In this document: positions 24,287 through 34,096 of the stretch, piece after piece
Position numbering within the stretch: the first letter of the stretch is position 1
Layout of the letters: each line of letters begins with the position of its first letter
DNA from: JAJPKK01 sp963807015
GTDB lineage: Bacteria; Pseudomonadota; Alphaproteobacteria; Rhizobiales; Xanthobacteraceae
Length of the DNA stretch: 64,000 nucleotides
Assembly (NCBI GenBank): GCA_963807015.1
Contig: CAWEAS010000002.1
Location: 428,570 to 492,569 of the forward strand
Direction of reading: 5' to 3'
Position numbers and translations under genes: made by a program
Notes under the pieces: model-generated
Told to the model about the DNA's origin: nothing
Seen by the model: the letters and a program-made list of their open reading frames with translations, nothing else
Databases searched by the model: none

Positions 24287-27200
24287 TCAACCCATCTTGC
24301 CGCGATGCGACAGGGCAAGCATCTCCAAAGCGCAGTCTCGCGAGCCGCGAGAGGCGATGGGGACTTCCCGCGCGTATTCGACCGCCTTGCGACTATCGCC
24401 GACCGGCTCGCCAGCCAGCCGCGCCGGTGCACCTTGCACCCTTGCCGTCGCTGGAAGCGCCGCGCCGTCGAGCGAGCGGCGCACTTCGACCGTGTCGATC
24501 GAGAAGGCGATCGCTGCCGGAGGCGTGAACGCGAAACCGTGACGGCCGCCAATCCCCGCATTCTCCAGATCGGCGCGGTAGCGGTTGGCAAGCGTCTGCC
24601 CGATCAGGCGGCCATTGGCGTAGATGTCGAGACAGACAGGGGCGTCGGGATGGTCCGTGTTCTGTGCCCAACCCGCGATGCGGTCCGGCCGGACGACGTC
24701 CACATAGCCGCGCAGCGCACCGATTTGTGTCGGTCGTTTTCCCGACCGGATACCTGCGCGAAGCGCAATTTGTCGCCGCGTCGCCTCGACCGCGCGGCCG
24801 TCGCCACAGCGCGGCGCGCAATAGCGGGCAAGCGGCGCCGAGCTATCGGGATAAAGCATCCGGTACTCGCGCGCATTGTGGAACATGGAACGGCTGTCCT
24901 CGTCGACGAAACTTTCCGATAGCGCGCCTTCCGCGATGATCACGTCATGCTCTTCAAGCTCGATGTGGAAGTACTCCACCTTCTCGACCCTCTCCGCCTG
25001 GACGATCGACGCGCCGTTGACGAGGTCGCGCGCCTCGATCAACACGCCTTCGAGATACATCGCGTGATGCGGCGAGATCCAAAGGTCGCGGCAGGGCACA
25101 TTGTCATCCAGCGCACCCGCCTTGATGCAAATCGGCAGGATGTCTTTGCGGCCCATGACGAAGCGGCCGCCGTAGCTGCGTCGCCCGATCCACTTGATCG
25201 GCCGCAGCTTGCCCGACGCTGTCGTGACCGCATCGCCGATCGCCAACTCTTCGACCGGCACATCGCCGCGGTCGGTCCGGATCAGCGTGCCCTGGCAATA
25301 GCACGGCGTCGTATTTTCCGCGATATCGGTGCCGGTGCCGGCCGCGTCGGCCGCCAGATGGAAATAATCTCCCGAGAAGCTTTCGGTTGGGCTGAAATTC
25401 AAGGTGTAGGTGTTGGTACCCTCCGTGATCGTCAGAACGTTGGTGGAATAATTCATATCGGCGTGGCTGCCGGCGACGTTGGCGATCGAGGTCAGATCGA
25501 TTGTGTCGCCCGCGATAAAGCCGTCGATGGTGTTGGTCGGCATTATCGTGCCGTCGATCTCCAGCGTCGGATCGTTGGCGAAGGTGATCGCGCCCGTGCC
25601 GGCGGCGTTGGCGTTGCCGAGCTCCAGCGTGCCGGCGTCGATCGTGATGCCGCCGCTGAACGTGTTGTCGCCGCTGAGCGTGACGGTGCCAGTGCCGTCA
25701 ACGACGACGCTTCCCGTGCCACCCGTACCGTCGCTGATCGTGCCGCCGAAGGAAGACGTGCTTGTCGACGTCGGGTCGAGGGTCAGCGTGAAGCCATTCA
25801 ACACGACCGACGTCGTATTCGAGGCGTTGCTCGAAAGCGCCGCCAAGGTGTTGTTTGCATTGAGTACAAGGCTCGCGGTCGCGCCGCCGCCGACCCGGCC
25901 AAGCGTAACGCCGCTCGAATCCGCGACCGCGTTGGCGGCACCTAACGTGAGTGTGCCGGCTTCGATGTCGGTTGCGCCGGTGTAATCCTGAACGGCCGAA
26001 AGGGTGACGTTGCCGCTGTTGCTGCCGGTGCTGTCGTCCTTGTCCAACGAGCCGGACAGCATCGGACCGGTGCCCATTTCCTGGCCGTCGCTGATGACAC
26101 CGGCGAATGTCCCGCTGGTATTCTGGTCGAATACGATCAGACCGCCGGCATCCGTGATGTTCTCGTTGATGGCCGGCAGGCTGCTCGTGGTGATGTCGAG
26201 TGTCGAACCGGTCTCGACGACAGTGCCGCCGGAATAGGCATTGCTCGTGCCGGTAATCTGCAGCGTGCCGCCGATCAGATGCAGTTCGCCGGTGCCCGAA
26301 ATCGCATTGGCGAATTGGCCGTCGCCGCCGCCAAGCGCGAATTGTAGTTGCGTGCCAACGCCGTTCAGGTCGATGCCGAAATTCGCGCTGGCGAATTCAT
26401 TGGTGTCGACACGAAGCTGGGCGGTGTTGTTGACGACGATGGTGCTTCCCGAGACAAGGCTGAGCTTGCCCGAACTCATGCCTGAGAGATCGAAAAGCCC
26501 GGACCCGTCGAACGTCAACGCACCCGAGACGGCGACGCCACTTTCTGTAATCGGGCTCGACACATCAGAGCTGAGATTGTTCGTCGAATCCCCGATAGTC
26601 AGAGCTGCGCCATTGCTCAAATTGATCGCGGCGTCACTCCCGACCGTATTCAAAGTGGTGAATGCATTGCTGGCGGTCAGATCGAGCGCCGAGGCCGCCG
26701 GATGACTTTTGACATCGCCCAACTCGACGCCGGCGACGTCAGTGGCGAACACGTTGATCGCGGAAAGCGTCACCGTGCCGGAATCGACGGTGATCTGGCC
26801 GCTGACATTGGCTGCCGTGCTGATCGTTACCGCACCAGACCCTGCGAATGTCAGGCCGCCGCTACCGGTAATTTCCGACGAGATCGTCGGGTTGCTTCCG
26901 CTCAGCCAGATGACGCCTTGGCTGGTGCCGAAAGCCAGTATTCCGCCGCTGATGGCGCTGCCGCTGGCGAGAATGAGACCGGCGGCGTCGGTGCCGTCGC
27001 CGATCGTGAGCGTGGAGCCCGCGGCGAGGGTGATCGTGTAGCCGTTGGTGTTCAGCGCATAGGCCGTCACACTGCCGCTCGGGACAGCGTCGGCCGTGAG
27101 CTCGACGACGCTGGAACCGGTCGAGGAGCTAAGCGTCGGTACTCCTGAGCTTTCCTGGACGTAGCCGTCGGCGCCGTAGGTAACGAAATCATAGGGGCCA

Positions 27201-30200
27201 TTGCCCTTGGTGACGCCCTCGTTGGCGACGATCCAGACCGGGGCAATGCCATCGACAAGCTGTGTCGAGGCACCGTCGGAGAACACCTTCTCCGTCGTCC
27301 CCAGCGCCGTCGAGGACGAGGGATTGAGGACGAGCGTATCCGTGGCGGCGGTCTGATTGATTCCGTTCGTGAAAGTTACCGTTTCGCTGCCGTTATAGGT
27401 CGCGCCGTTCGCCGAGCCATCCAACTGCAATATCGACGTTTGTGAAATGACGAGATCGCGGAAAGTGATGGCGCCGACGGTCGCGCTGCTGTTGCCGATC
27501 ACCAGCGTGCGCTTGACGTCCGTCAACGTGCCCCAGCTAGTGGTGTTGCCGTCAAGGTCAATCTGGCTGCCGCCAATGACATCGATGTCGCGCTCGGGCG
27601 CCGCGAACGAGGCGCCGGTCTGTAAGGTACCGCCGTTGAGTTCGACTTCACCGATCGCCTCCGCCGAACCGCTCGTGTTGCCCAGCGCGGCATCGCTCAT
27701 GACCTCGACCGTCGGCGTGCCGGTGTTGCCGATGATGATGTCGCCATAAAAATAGGGGCTGGGGGTCGAGAGGATCAGCGTGCCGGCGGTGGCGGTACTG
27801 CCGCCGCCGCTGCTCAGGTCGTCAATGGTGAGAGCGGGAAAGCCGGCTGTCTCGCCAAGACCCAAATTGTCATAGCCCAGCGTAACGAGCGGCCCGTTCA
27901 GTTCCACATAACTGCCGTTGACGTCGATCGTTGCGGCCTCGTTGCCAACAGCAATCGGCCGGCTGGTCGTGAACGGGCTTCCGCTTGTGTATTGCCCCGC
28001 ACTCGTTCCGATCGTCAGCGTTCCATTGCCTTCGCTCAGACTGTTGAAAATGATGCCGTTGTCGGCCTGGACGGCCGCCGTGACATTGTCCGGAAAGCCT
28101 TCCGAGTCGAACGTCAGGCTGGCGTAGAATTGAGAAATGGTTTCAGTGGGAGCTGCGCCGAGCGAGCCGTCGCCGGCGATGACCAGCCTCCCGGCAAGGA
28201 ACGTCGTGCCGCCGCTATAAGTATTATCATCGCTACTCAGCGTAACGTCGAAGCCTTTGTCATTGCCAAGCTGCATGATGAAGCCGACATTCGGCGTGCC
28301 GATATAAATCGGATTTGAGGCCGTGCCGGCATTGATCTCGGTGATGCCAGTGAAGGTGCCGTTGCCGTCGAGCGCGCCTTCCATCGAGCCACTGCCCGAA
28401 TTGCCCAAGGTCGCATTGCTGATCGAGGCGCTGATGGTAATATTTTGCGAGAGGATGAAACCCGGCAATTGATAGGCGTGGACCGTGCCGGAAACATTCG
28501 GCAAGGTTGTGGTGCTGTCGGGGTTAAGGTTCCAGTCGGTGGCAATCGCAATATCGCCGGGCGACAAATAGGGAAGGCCAAGACCGCCATCGGCATCTTG
28601 ATAGGCGGCGGCTTCGAAGAAGTCCGAATAAAGGCCGGGCATCTTGTCGAGACCCGGCGTCGAGGCGCCGTCCGCTCCAGTGATATTTGCCGTTGAGGCA
28701 AAGAGCCTCGAGTCCTTTTGTTTTAAAATGCTGTATTCGAGGCCGCGATAAACGTCGCTCGTGAGACCCGTCAAGGTCGTCGGAATCGGCGCGCCGGTGT
28801 CGGGATTAACGGATTGCGGCACGTCGTCGTTCAACGGCAGCAGCCAATTGTTGGCCTCCATTTGCGCAATGAACTGAGCTTCGGTGTCCGTCGAGTAATT
28901 GGCGATCACGTTTACGTAAACTGTCGGGTCTTGCGCGCCCCAGATCGAGTTGAGCAGGGCAGTGAAGGTGTGATGTCCGTCGAGGAGATAGAGCTGGCCG
29001 CCCGGCCCTATGACGACCGGTTCGATGTCGCCGATGAGGTCGGCTTCGAGTTGCGTAAGAGACGTAATAAGGTCATATGCGGCGGCTTTGGCATCAACCT
29101 CGGCGAAGCCCTCGTTCATTTGTGTCGGCGCGATGTCGTCGACCGGGACCGCATAGAGCGCAAGCGGCCCGGCCGAAATTGTACTCGCCGCGCTCGCGCT
29201 GTACGGTTGGATGTTAAAATCAGAGGCGGCAAATGAAGTTGTGAGATCGACGGTGCTTCCGGAGGTTGCGAGGAACAGCGTATTGCTCGTATAAACCGAT
29301 GTGCCGGCGAATATGAACGTCTCGGCGCCGCTTGCGCCGCTGACCGTTACGACTTCGTTGCCGCCGCTGGTCGAAAATGACAGCGTTGCTCCTGCACCGA
29401 CGCCCGAGACCATGATCTTGTCGGTGGACGAGAACCCGGAGATCACCGCCTGCTCGCCATCCCCACTGCTGGCAATCGAGGCGATATCGAGCGTGTTGCT
29501 GCCATCCAAAAAAGTCAGCGAACCTCCGAGGGTAGCGTTTGGCGACTCCAATTCGACCGTGCCGCCCCCGTTGAGTACCGTATTGTTCGCCGTGGCGCCG
29601 CCGCCGAGGACGAGCGTGCCGCCACCCTCCGCGGTTTCGTTGCTGACCGTCGCGGCATCGACCACCTGAGTGCCGTAAATCTGATCGCCGATCGCCGTGC
29701 CATAAACCGTCTCGGAGCCGCCGCCCAAAATAATTGACTCTGAATCGACCGCGCCGCTGTTGACAACCAACGTGCCGCCGCTCTGCACGGTTTCGCTCGT
29801 GACTTCGGCGCCGGCGTCGACCGTCGCGCCGCCATAAAGTTGATCGCCGGTTGCCGAACCAGCCGAGACGGTCTCGGTGCCGCCGAAAAATACGGTCGCG
29901 GCATAATCGGCGCCGCCGCTGACAACGAGGAAGGCGTCGTTGTCGATAGTAGCCGCGGAGACGCTGCCGCCGCTCGCAACCAGAAGAGTATCGCCGGAAG
30001 TTTCGGTAAACGCGCCCGATGCCGTGGACGTCGTTACCACCGTCGTGCCGCTGACCCAGCCGCTTGCGCTGTATTCGAGATCGACGGCGCTGCCGGACGG
30101 CACAAGCGCCAGCGTGTTGCCGGTATAAGTCGATGTTCCGGAAAAGACGAACGTCTCGGTGCCGCCGTTGCCGCTCACCGTGACGATCTCGTTGCCGCCG

Positions 30201-31693
30201 CTCGTTGCAAACGAAGCAGACGCAGCCGCACCGAACACCGTCACGTCGATCTTGTCGGTTGACGAGAATCCCGAGATTGTCGCCAACTCGCCAAAGCCTG
30301 CACTGGCGACCGACCCGATATCGAGCGTGTTGCCGTCACCCAAGAACGTCAGTGAACCGGTGAGGGTGGCCTTGGGTGATTCCAATTCGACCGTGCCGCC
30401 GCCGCTCAACACGGTATTGGTTGCCGAGACGTTGCCGCTGATAGCGAGGAGGCCGCCGCTCAGCACGGTTGTGCCGGTCGCGGTGACGCCGGCGAGGAAC
30501 AGCTCAAGCTTGCCGCCGCTCTGCACGGTTTCGTTAGTAACCGTTGCTCCGGCAGCACTGACGAGTTGTGTACCGTAGATCTGGTCGCCGGCCGCCGAAC
30601 CGAGGACCGTTTCGGAGCCACCGGCCAACACGGTGGTCCCGGAGTTGACTGCGCCGCCGTTGACGAGCAATGTCCCGCCGCTCTGAACCGTTTCATTTGT
30701 GACTGCGGCGCCGGCGTCGACGGTTGCGCCGCCGTAAAGATGATCGCCGGTCGCCGAGCCCGCCGATACCGTCTCGGAAGCGCCCGATGAAACCGTCGCG
30801 GCGTAATCGACGCCGCCACTGACAACCAGAAAAGCGTTGCCGTCGATGGTGGCGGCGGAGACGCTGCCGCCGTTCAAAACCAGTAGCGTATTGCCGGAGG
30901 TTTCGGTGTAGGCGCCTGACGCGGTGGACGTCGTCACCGATGTCGTGCTGCCCAAAGAAGCGGGCACATATTGCAACTCGGCAACGCTTCCGGACTGCGT
31001 CCACGACAACGTTGTGCTGGTATATTGCGAGCCGGAAAACGTGAATGTGTCGGTTACCCCGCCAGCGGTGATCGTTGCGACCTCGTTGCCGCCGCTGGCC
31101 GAAACCGTGAATGTGGCACTAGTGGCGGAGGACACCAGAATCCTGTCGCTCGACGAGAACCCGGAGATCACGGCCTGATCGCCAGCTCCAGCACTTAGCA
31201 TCTTGTCGAATTGCAGGGTGTTGTTGCCGCCTTCGAAAGTAAGCGCTCCGGACAGAACCGCTCCCGACGTCGCCAATTCGACCGCGCCGCCGCCGCTCAG
31301 CACCGTATTGCTGGCCGTATTGCCGCCGCTGATGATGAGCCTGCCGGCGCTCTCCACGATTGTGCCGGTGGCTGTGCCTTTGAATAAATTGAGAATGCCC
31401 CCGCTTTCGACCGTTTCACTGGTGGCCGTGGCGTTCGTTCCATTGACGGTTGCGGTTCCGTAAATGAAATCGCCGGTCGCGGACCCTCCGCTTGAGACCG
31501 TTTCCGAACCGCCCGACGAAACGACGGCCGCGAAGTCTTTGCCGCCGCTGCTGACGGTGAGAAAGGCCCCGCCATCGATGGTCGCCGCGGAGACACTCCC
31601 GCCGTTCAGAACCAGAAGAGTATTACCGGATGTTTCCGTGTATGCGCCGGAAGCAGTCGAGGTGGAAACCGACGTAGTTGAGGTCGTCGTCAT
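24287..31693 (-). CDS. Giant beta-repeat surface protein with internal ParB-like domain and C-terminal Hint domain
   Basis: A 2468-residue protein. Residues 1 to about 835 hold three related modules of 240-295 residues, each starting TSTASGA(Y/F)TETSG, running through AIDA-like short repeats (GGSETVSAGSATGD, NETVQSGGTL) and ending with ISGFSSTDKI. Residues about 840-1080 resemble the ParBc_2 ParB-like nuclease family (VDDIAPTQMNEGFAEVDAKA, the core YLLDGHHTFTALL). About 1100-2070 is autotransporter-type beta-strand repeat (GTVTLSGDNTFSGGITIDAG). Residues about 2130-2285 are a Hint_2 domain: CYCQGTLIRTDRGDVPVEEL with the candidate nucleophile Cys, IKWIGRRSYGG and WISPHHAMYLEG. A C-terminal beta domain (GYVDVVRPDRIAGWAQ) follows. 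No signal peptide and no outer-membrane barrel are present, so type I-like secretion is inferred. Function unknown; a self-processing adhesin is the simplest reading. Confidence 0.85.
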   Translation of the reverse strand: MTTTSTTSVSTSTASGAYTETSGNTLLVLNGGSVSAATIDGGAFLTVSSGGKDFAAVVSSGGSETVSSGGSATGDFIYGTATVNGTNATATSETVESGGILNLFKGTATGTIVESAGRLIISGGNTASNTVLSGGGAVELATSGAVLSGALTFEGGNNTLQFDKMLSAGAGDQAVISGFSSSDRILVSSATSATFTVSASGGNEVATITAGGVTDTFTFSGSQYTSTTLSWTQSGSVAELQYVPASLGSTTSVTTSTASGAYTETSGNTLLVLNGGSVSAATIDGNAFLVVSGGVDYAATVSSGASETVSAGSATGDHLYGGATVDAGAAVTNETVQSGGTLLVNGGAVNSGTTVLAGGSETVLGSAAGDQIYGTQLVSAAGATVTNETVQSGGKLELFLAGVTATGTTVLSGGLLAISGNVSATNTVLSGGGTVELESPKATLTGSLTFLGDGNTLDIGSVASAGFGELATISGFSSTDKIDVTVFGAAASASFATSGGNEIVTVSGNGGTETFVFSGTSTYTGNTLALVPSGSAVDLEYSASGWVSGTTVVTTSTASGAFTETSGDTLLVASGGSVSAATIDNDAFLVVSGGADYAATVFFGGTETVSAGSATGDQLYGGATVDAGAEVTSETVQSGGTLVVNSGAVDSESIILGGGSETVYGTAIGDQIYGTQVVDAATVSNETAEGGGTLVLGGGATANNTVLNGGGTVELESPNATLGGSLTFLDGSNTLDIASIASSGDGEQAVISGFSSTDKIMVSGVGAGATLSFSTSGGNEVVTVSGASGAETFIFAGTSVYTSNTLFLATSGSTVDLTTSFAASDFNIQPYSASAASTISAGPLALYAVPVDDIAPTQMNEGFAEVDAKAAAYDLITSLTQLEADLIGDIEPVVIGPGGQLYLLDGHHTFTALLNSIWGAQDPTVYVNVIANYSTDTEAQFIAQMEANNWLLPLNDDVPQSVNPDTGAPIPTTLTGLTSDVYRGLEYSILKQKDSRLFASTANITGADGASTPGLDKMPGLYSDFFEAAAYQDADGGLGLPYLSPGDIAIATDWNLNPDSTTTLPNVSGTVHAYQLPGFILSQNITISASISNATLGNSGSGSMEGALDGNGTFTGITEINAGTASNPIYIGTPNVGFIMQLGNDKGFDVTLSSDDNTYSGGTTFLAGRLVIAGDGSLGAAPTETISQFYASLTFDSEGFPDNVTAAVQADNGIIFNSLSEGNGTLTIGTSAGQYTSGSPFTTSRPIAVGNEAATIDVNGSYVELNGPLVTLGYDNLGLGETAGFPALTIDDLSSGGGSTATAGTLILSTPSPYFYGDIIIGNTGTPTVEVMSDAALGNTSGSAEAIGEVELNGGTLQTGASFAAPERDIDVIGGSQIDLDGNTTSWGTLTDVKRTLVIGNSSATVGAITFRDLVISQTSILQLDGSANGATYNGSETVTFTNGINQTAATDTLVLNPSSSTALGTTEKVFSDGASTQLVDGIAPVWIVANEGVTKGNGPYDFVTYGADGYVQESSGVPTLSSSTGSSVVELTADAVPSGSVTAYALNTNGYTITLAAGSTLTIGDGTDAAGLILASGSAISGGILAFGTSQGVIWLSGSNPTISSEITGSGGLTFAGSGAVTISTAANVSGQITVDSGTVTLSAINVFATDVAGVELGDVKSHPAASALDLTASNAFTTLNTVGSDAAINLSNGAALTIGDSTNNLSSDVSSPITESGVAVSGALTFDGSGLFDLSGMSSGKLSLVSGSTIVVNNTAQLRVDTNEFASANFGIDLNGVGTQLQFALGGGDGQFANAISGTGELHLIGGTLQITGTSNAYSGGTVVETGSTLDITTSSLPAINENITDAGGLIVFDQNTSGTFAGVISDGQEMGTGPMLSGSLDKDDSTGSNSGNVTLSAVQDYTGATDIEAGTLTLGAANAVADSSGVTLGRVGGGATASLVLNANNTLAALSSNASNTTSVVLNGFTLTLDPTSTSTSSFGGTISDGTGGTGSVVVDGTGTVTLSGDNTFSGGITIDAGTLELGNANAAGTGAITFANDPTLEIDGTIMPTNTIDGFIAGDTIDLTSIANVAGSHADMNYSTNVLTITEGTNTYTLNFSPTESFSGDYFHLAADAAGTGTDIAENTTPCYCQGTLIRTDRGDVPVEELAIGDAVTTASGKLRPIKWIGRRSYGGRFVMGRKDILPICIKAGALDDNVPCRDLWISPHHAMYLEGVLIEARDLVNGASIVQAERVEKVEYFHIELEEHDVIIAEGALSESFVDEDSRSMFHNAREYRMLYPDSSAPLARYCAPRCGDGRAVEATRRQIALRAGIRSGKRPTQIGALRGYVDVVRPDRIAGWAQNTDHPDAPVCLDIYANGRLIGQTLANRYRADLENAGIGGRHGFAFTPPAAIAFSIDTVEVRRSLDGAALPATARVQGAPARLAGEPVGDSRKAVEYAREVPIASRGSRDCALEMLALSHRGKMG

Positions 31694-32076
31694 GGCTGCC
31701 TGTCCTGATCGGTCGACCGGTCACGCGGTCGCCGACATAGCGTTGCGTCTTAAATGTTCTCGGATTGATTGAACGGCGCCGCCGCGTGCGGAATCACGAT
31801 TTGCGTGACAGAGGCGCGGCGCCTGTCGCTTGGAATCTTGAAGAAGGCCCGCTAGCACCCATCGAACGGCCAACGGCTTCTGCTCGGTGGCGATCACCCT
31901 GATCGCGTCTTTCGTTTTGAACAGGAGGACGACACCCACCCATCACACACTCCACCTGCAAAAAGCCGCGCACGGTAAATGCGTATGGCTGACAGTTGTG
32001 TGACAAGCGGGTGACATCAGCACATCGGCGTGCCGTTATTTTTGCTGGTTCCAAAAAGTTGTAACTCGCACGAACT
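31694..32076. other. Intergenic region upstream of the giant repeat protein
   Basis: A 383-bp gap upstream of the giant minus-strand gene, which should hold its promoter. An imperfect inverted repeat lies at 31807-31827 (arms GACAG..GCGC and GCGCCTGTC, two-base bulge). Short open frames here look random. Confidence 0.4.
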
Positions 32077-33924
32077 TCACTCTGCCTCTTCCTTCTCGTC
32101 TTCGACGAGCTCGGCCGCTTCGGGATTGAGCGCCTCCGCTTCGTGCAGCGGCTCGGAGAGCGGCTCGGGCTCGACGCGGCGCGCGAAGGCGAGATCGCGG
32201 CCGGCGGCGATGCCTTCCGATTGTTGGAGCGCGAGGCGTTCGAGATCGCGGCTGCGGATGTAGTCGGCGACCTCGACGGCCCGATCGTGTTCCATGCCGA
32301 GCCCCTCCAGCGCGGCGCGGCCGAACTCCACCGCAGACTCGAAGGTCTCGCGGATCTCGTAATCGACGCCCTTGGCCAGCAGCTCCAAGGTATGGCGGCG
32401 ATCGAACGATCGCACGTGGAGCTTCACGTTGGGAAATTCGGCGCGCACCAATTCCACGATGCGATCGGTCGACTCGCGCCGATCGACGCACACCGCCACC
32501 AAACGCACCTCTGCAGTGATCGCGGTGCGGAGCACGTCGAGGCGCGCGCCGTCGCCGTAGTAGACCTTGAAGCCGAAGCGGCCGGCGTTGGTGATCATCT
32601 CGGGATCGTTGTCGATGGTCAGCACGTCGACACCTTCGGCCAGCAGACACTGCGACACGATCTGGCCGAACCGGCCGAACCCGATGATGAGCGCCGCGCC
32701 CTTGACGCCGCCGAGGTCATCAGCCTCCGGGAGCCGCGCGCGGGCGCGCCGCGCCAGGGCGGTGTCCGTCAGGGACGCGACGGGCGGTCCCATCAACATC
32801 GTGAAGGCCGCAATCGCTGAGAACAGGCTCGCTTCGGACGGTGCCAACGCGCCGAGCGAAGCGCCGAACGGGATCAGCACATAGGCAAACTCCCCGGCTC
32901 CCGTCAGCACGGAGCCGGCGCGAAGCGAGTCGCCGGGATTGGGACAGGTGGCGCGAAACAACGCCGCGACGATGCCGGCCTTGAGCGCGGTGATGACGAT
33001 CGCCGCGACCACGATCAACACGATGTTGACGACCACGACATGCATGTCGATCGACATGCCGACGCTCATGAAGAAGAGCGCCAGCAGCAGCCCGCGGAAC
33101 GGCTCGATATCGGCTTCGAGCTCGTGGCGATAATTGGAGCCGGCGAGCAGCACGCCGGCGAGAAACGCGCCAAGCGCCATCGACATGCCGGCGAACTGCA
33201 TCAGCGCCGCCGACCCCAGCACGACCAGGAGCGCGGCGGCCGTCATCACCTCGCGCGCGCCGGTGGACGCGAGCAGCGCGAGGAACGGATTCAGCAGATA
33301 GCGGCCGGCGACCACGATGGCCGCGATGGCGAGACCGCCGCGCCCGACCGCAAGCAAGGTCTCGCTCGCGGTTGTGGCATGGCTGCTGGCGCCGGGTGCG
33401 AGGAGCGGCAACAGCGCCAGCAAAGGCACCACGGACATGTCCTGGAACAGCAGGATGGCGAACGCACGCTGCCCGTAGGGCTGCTGCAAGTGACCGCGAT
33501 CCTCCAGGATTTTCAGCGCGATTGCCGTCGCCGACATCGCAAGTGCGAGACCGGCGATGATCGCGCCGCGCCAGTCGGCAAGCTTGAGGGCGAAGGCAAG
33601 CCCCGCGAGTGCTGCCGCGGTGAGGACGAGTTGCGCGACCCCCAGTCCAAAGATGGCCCGACGCAACGCGAGAAGACGGGAGAACTCAAGCTCGAGGCCG
33701 ATCAAGAACAGAAGCAACACCACGCCAAGTTCGGAGACGGCCGTGATCGTCTCGGGCGCCTTCACCAAGCCGACCCCGGACGGACCGACCGCGACTCCCG
33801 CCGCGATATAGGCGACGATCGTCGAAAGTCGGGCCACGCGCGCAAGCGGCACGCTCACCACGGCGACCGCCATGAGGAGGAGCGGCAGCAGCAGGATGCC
33901 CAATCCACCGTGCAATTGATCCAT
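32077..33924 (-). CDS. KefB/KefC-type monovalent cation:proton antiporter with RCK domain
   Basis: A 615-residue CPA2-family transporter. About 12 hydrophobic segments fill residues 1-385 (e.g. LGILLLPLLLMAVAVVSVPL, the SELGVVLLLFLIGLELEFS segment and the SATAIALKILEDRG exchanger core). An RCK_N/TrkA-N Rossmann domain follows (ALIIGFGRFGQIVSQ, VLTIDNDPEM), which in this family binds nucleotides or glutathione and gates potassium efflux. The tail is acidic (Glu-rich). The ATG at 33924 follows a GGGAAGG site and beats an upstream in-frame codon at 33990. It is divergent from the PAN-domain gene. KefF/KefG partners are not seen. Confidence 0.92.
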   Translation of the reverse strand: MDQLHGGLGILLLPLLLMAVAVVSVPLARVARLSTIVAYIAAGVAVGPSGVGLVKAPETITAVSELGVVLLLFLIGLELEFSRLLALRRAIFGLGVAQLVLTAAALAGLAFALKLADWRGAIIAGLALAMSATAIALKILEDRGHLQQPYGQRAFAILLFQDMSVVPLLALLPLLAPGASSHATTASETLLAVGRGGLAIAAIVVAGRYLLNPFLALLASTGAREVMTAAALLVVLGSAALMQFAGMSMALGAFLAGVLLAGSNYRHELEADIEPFRGLLLALFFMSVGMSIDMHVVVVNIVLIVVAAIVITALKAGIVAALFRATCPNPGDSLRAGSVLTGAGEFAYVLIPFGASLGALAPSEASLFSAIAAFTMLMGPPVASLTDTALARRARARLPEADDLGGVKGAALIIGFGRFGQIVSQCLLAEGVDVLTIDNDPEMITNAGRFGFKVYYGDGARLDVLRTAITAEVRLVAVCVDRRESTDRIVELVRAEFPNVKLHVRSFDRRHTLELLAKGVDYEIRETFESAVEFGRAALEGLGMEHDRAVEVADYIRSRDLERLALQQSEGIAAGRDLAFARRVEPEPLSEPLHEAEALNPEAAELVEDEKEEAE

Positions 33925-34096
33925 TACGCCTTCCCGTTCGTGTCCGCTGATGTGCTCGATGTATATCCGTTCAGAAAACCTAGTGCTCACGGCACTTTGT
34001 GCAAGAACGCTGGCGGATAACCAATGCCGACGCTCGCTTCAACGCTGTCGATGAATTAAGATCGCGTGAGGGGCGGGCAAAAATCCAGGATACGAG

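Noticed and set aside
24947..25945. Plus-strand frames opposite the giant repeat protein
   Set aside because: Repetitive Ser/Pro/Val-rich or Arg-rich mirror of the minus-strand repeats, with no signal or domain.
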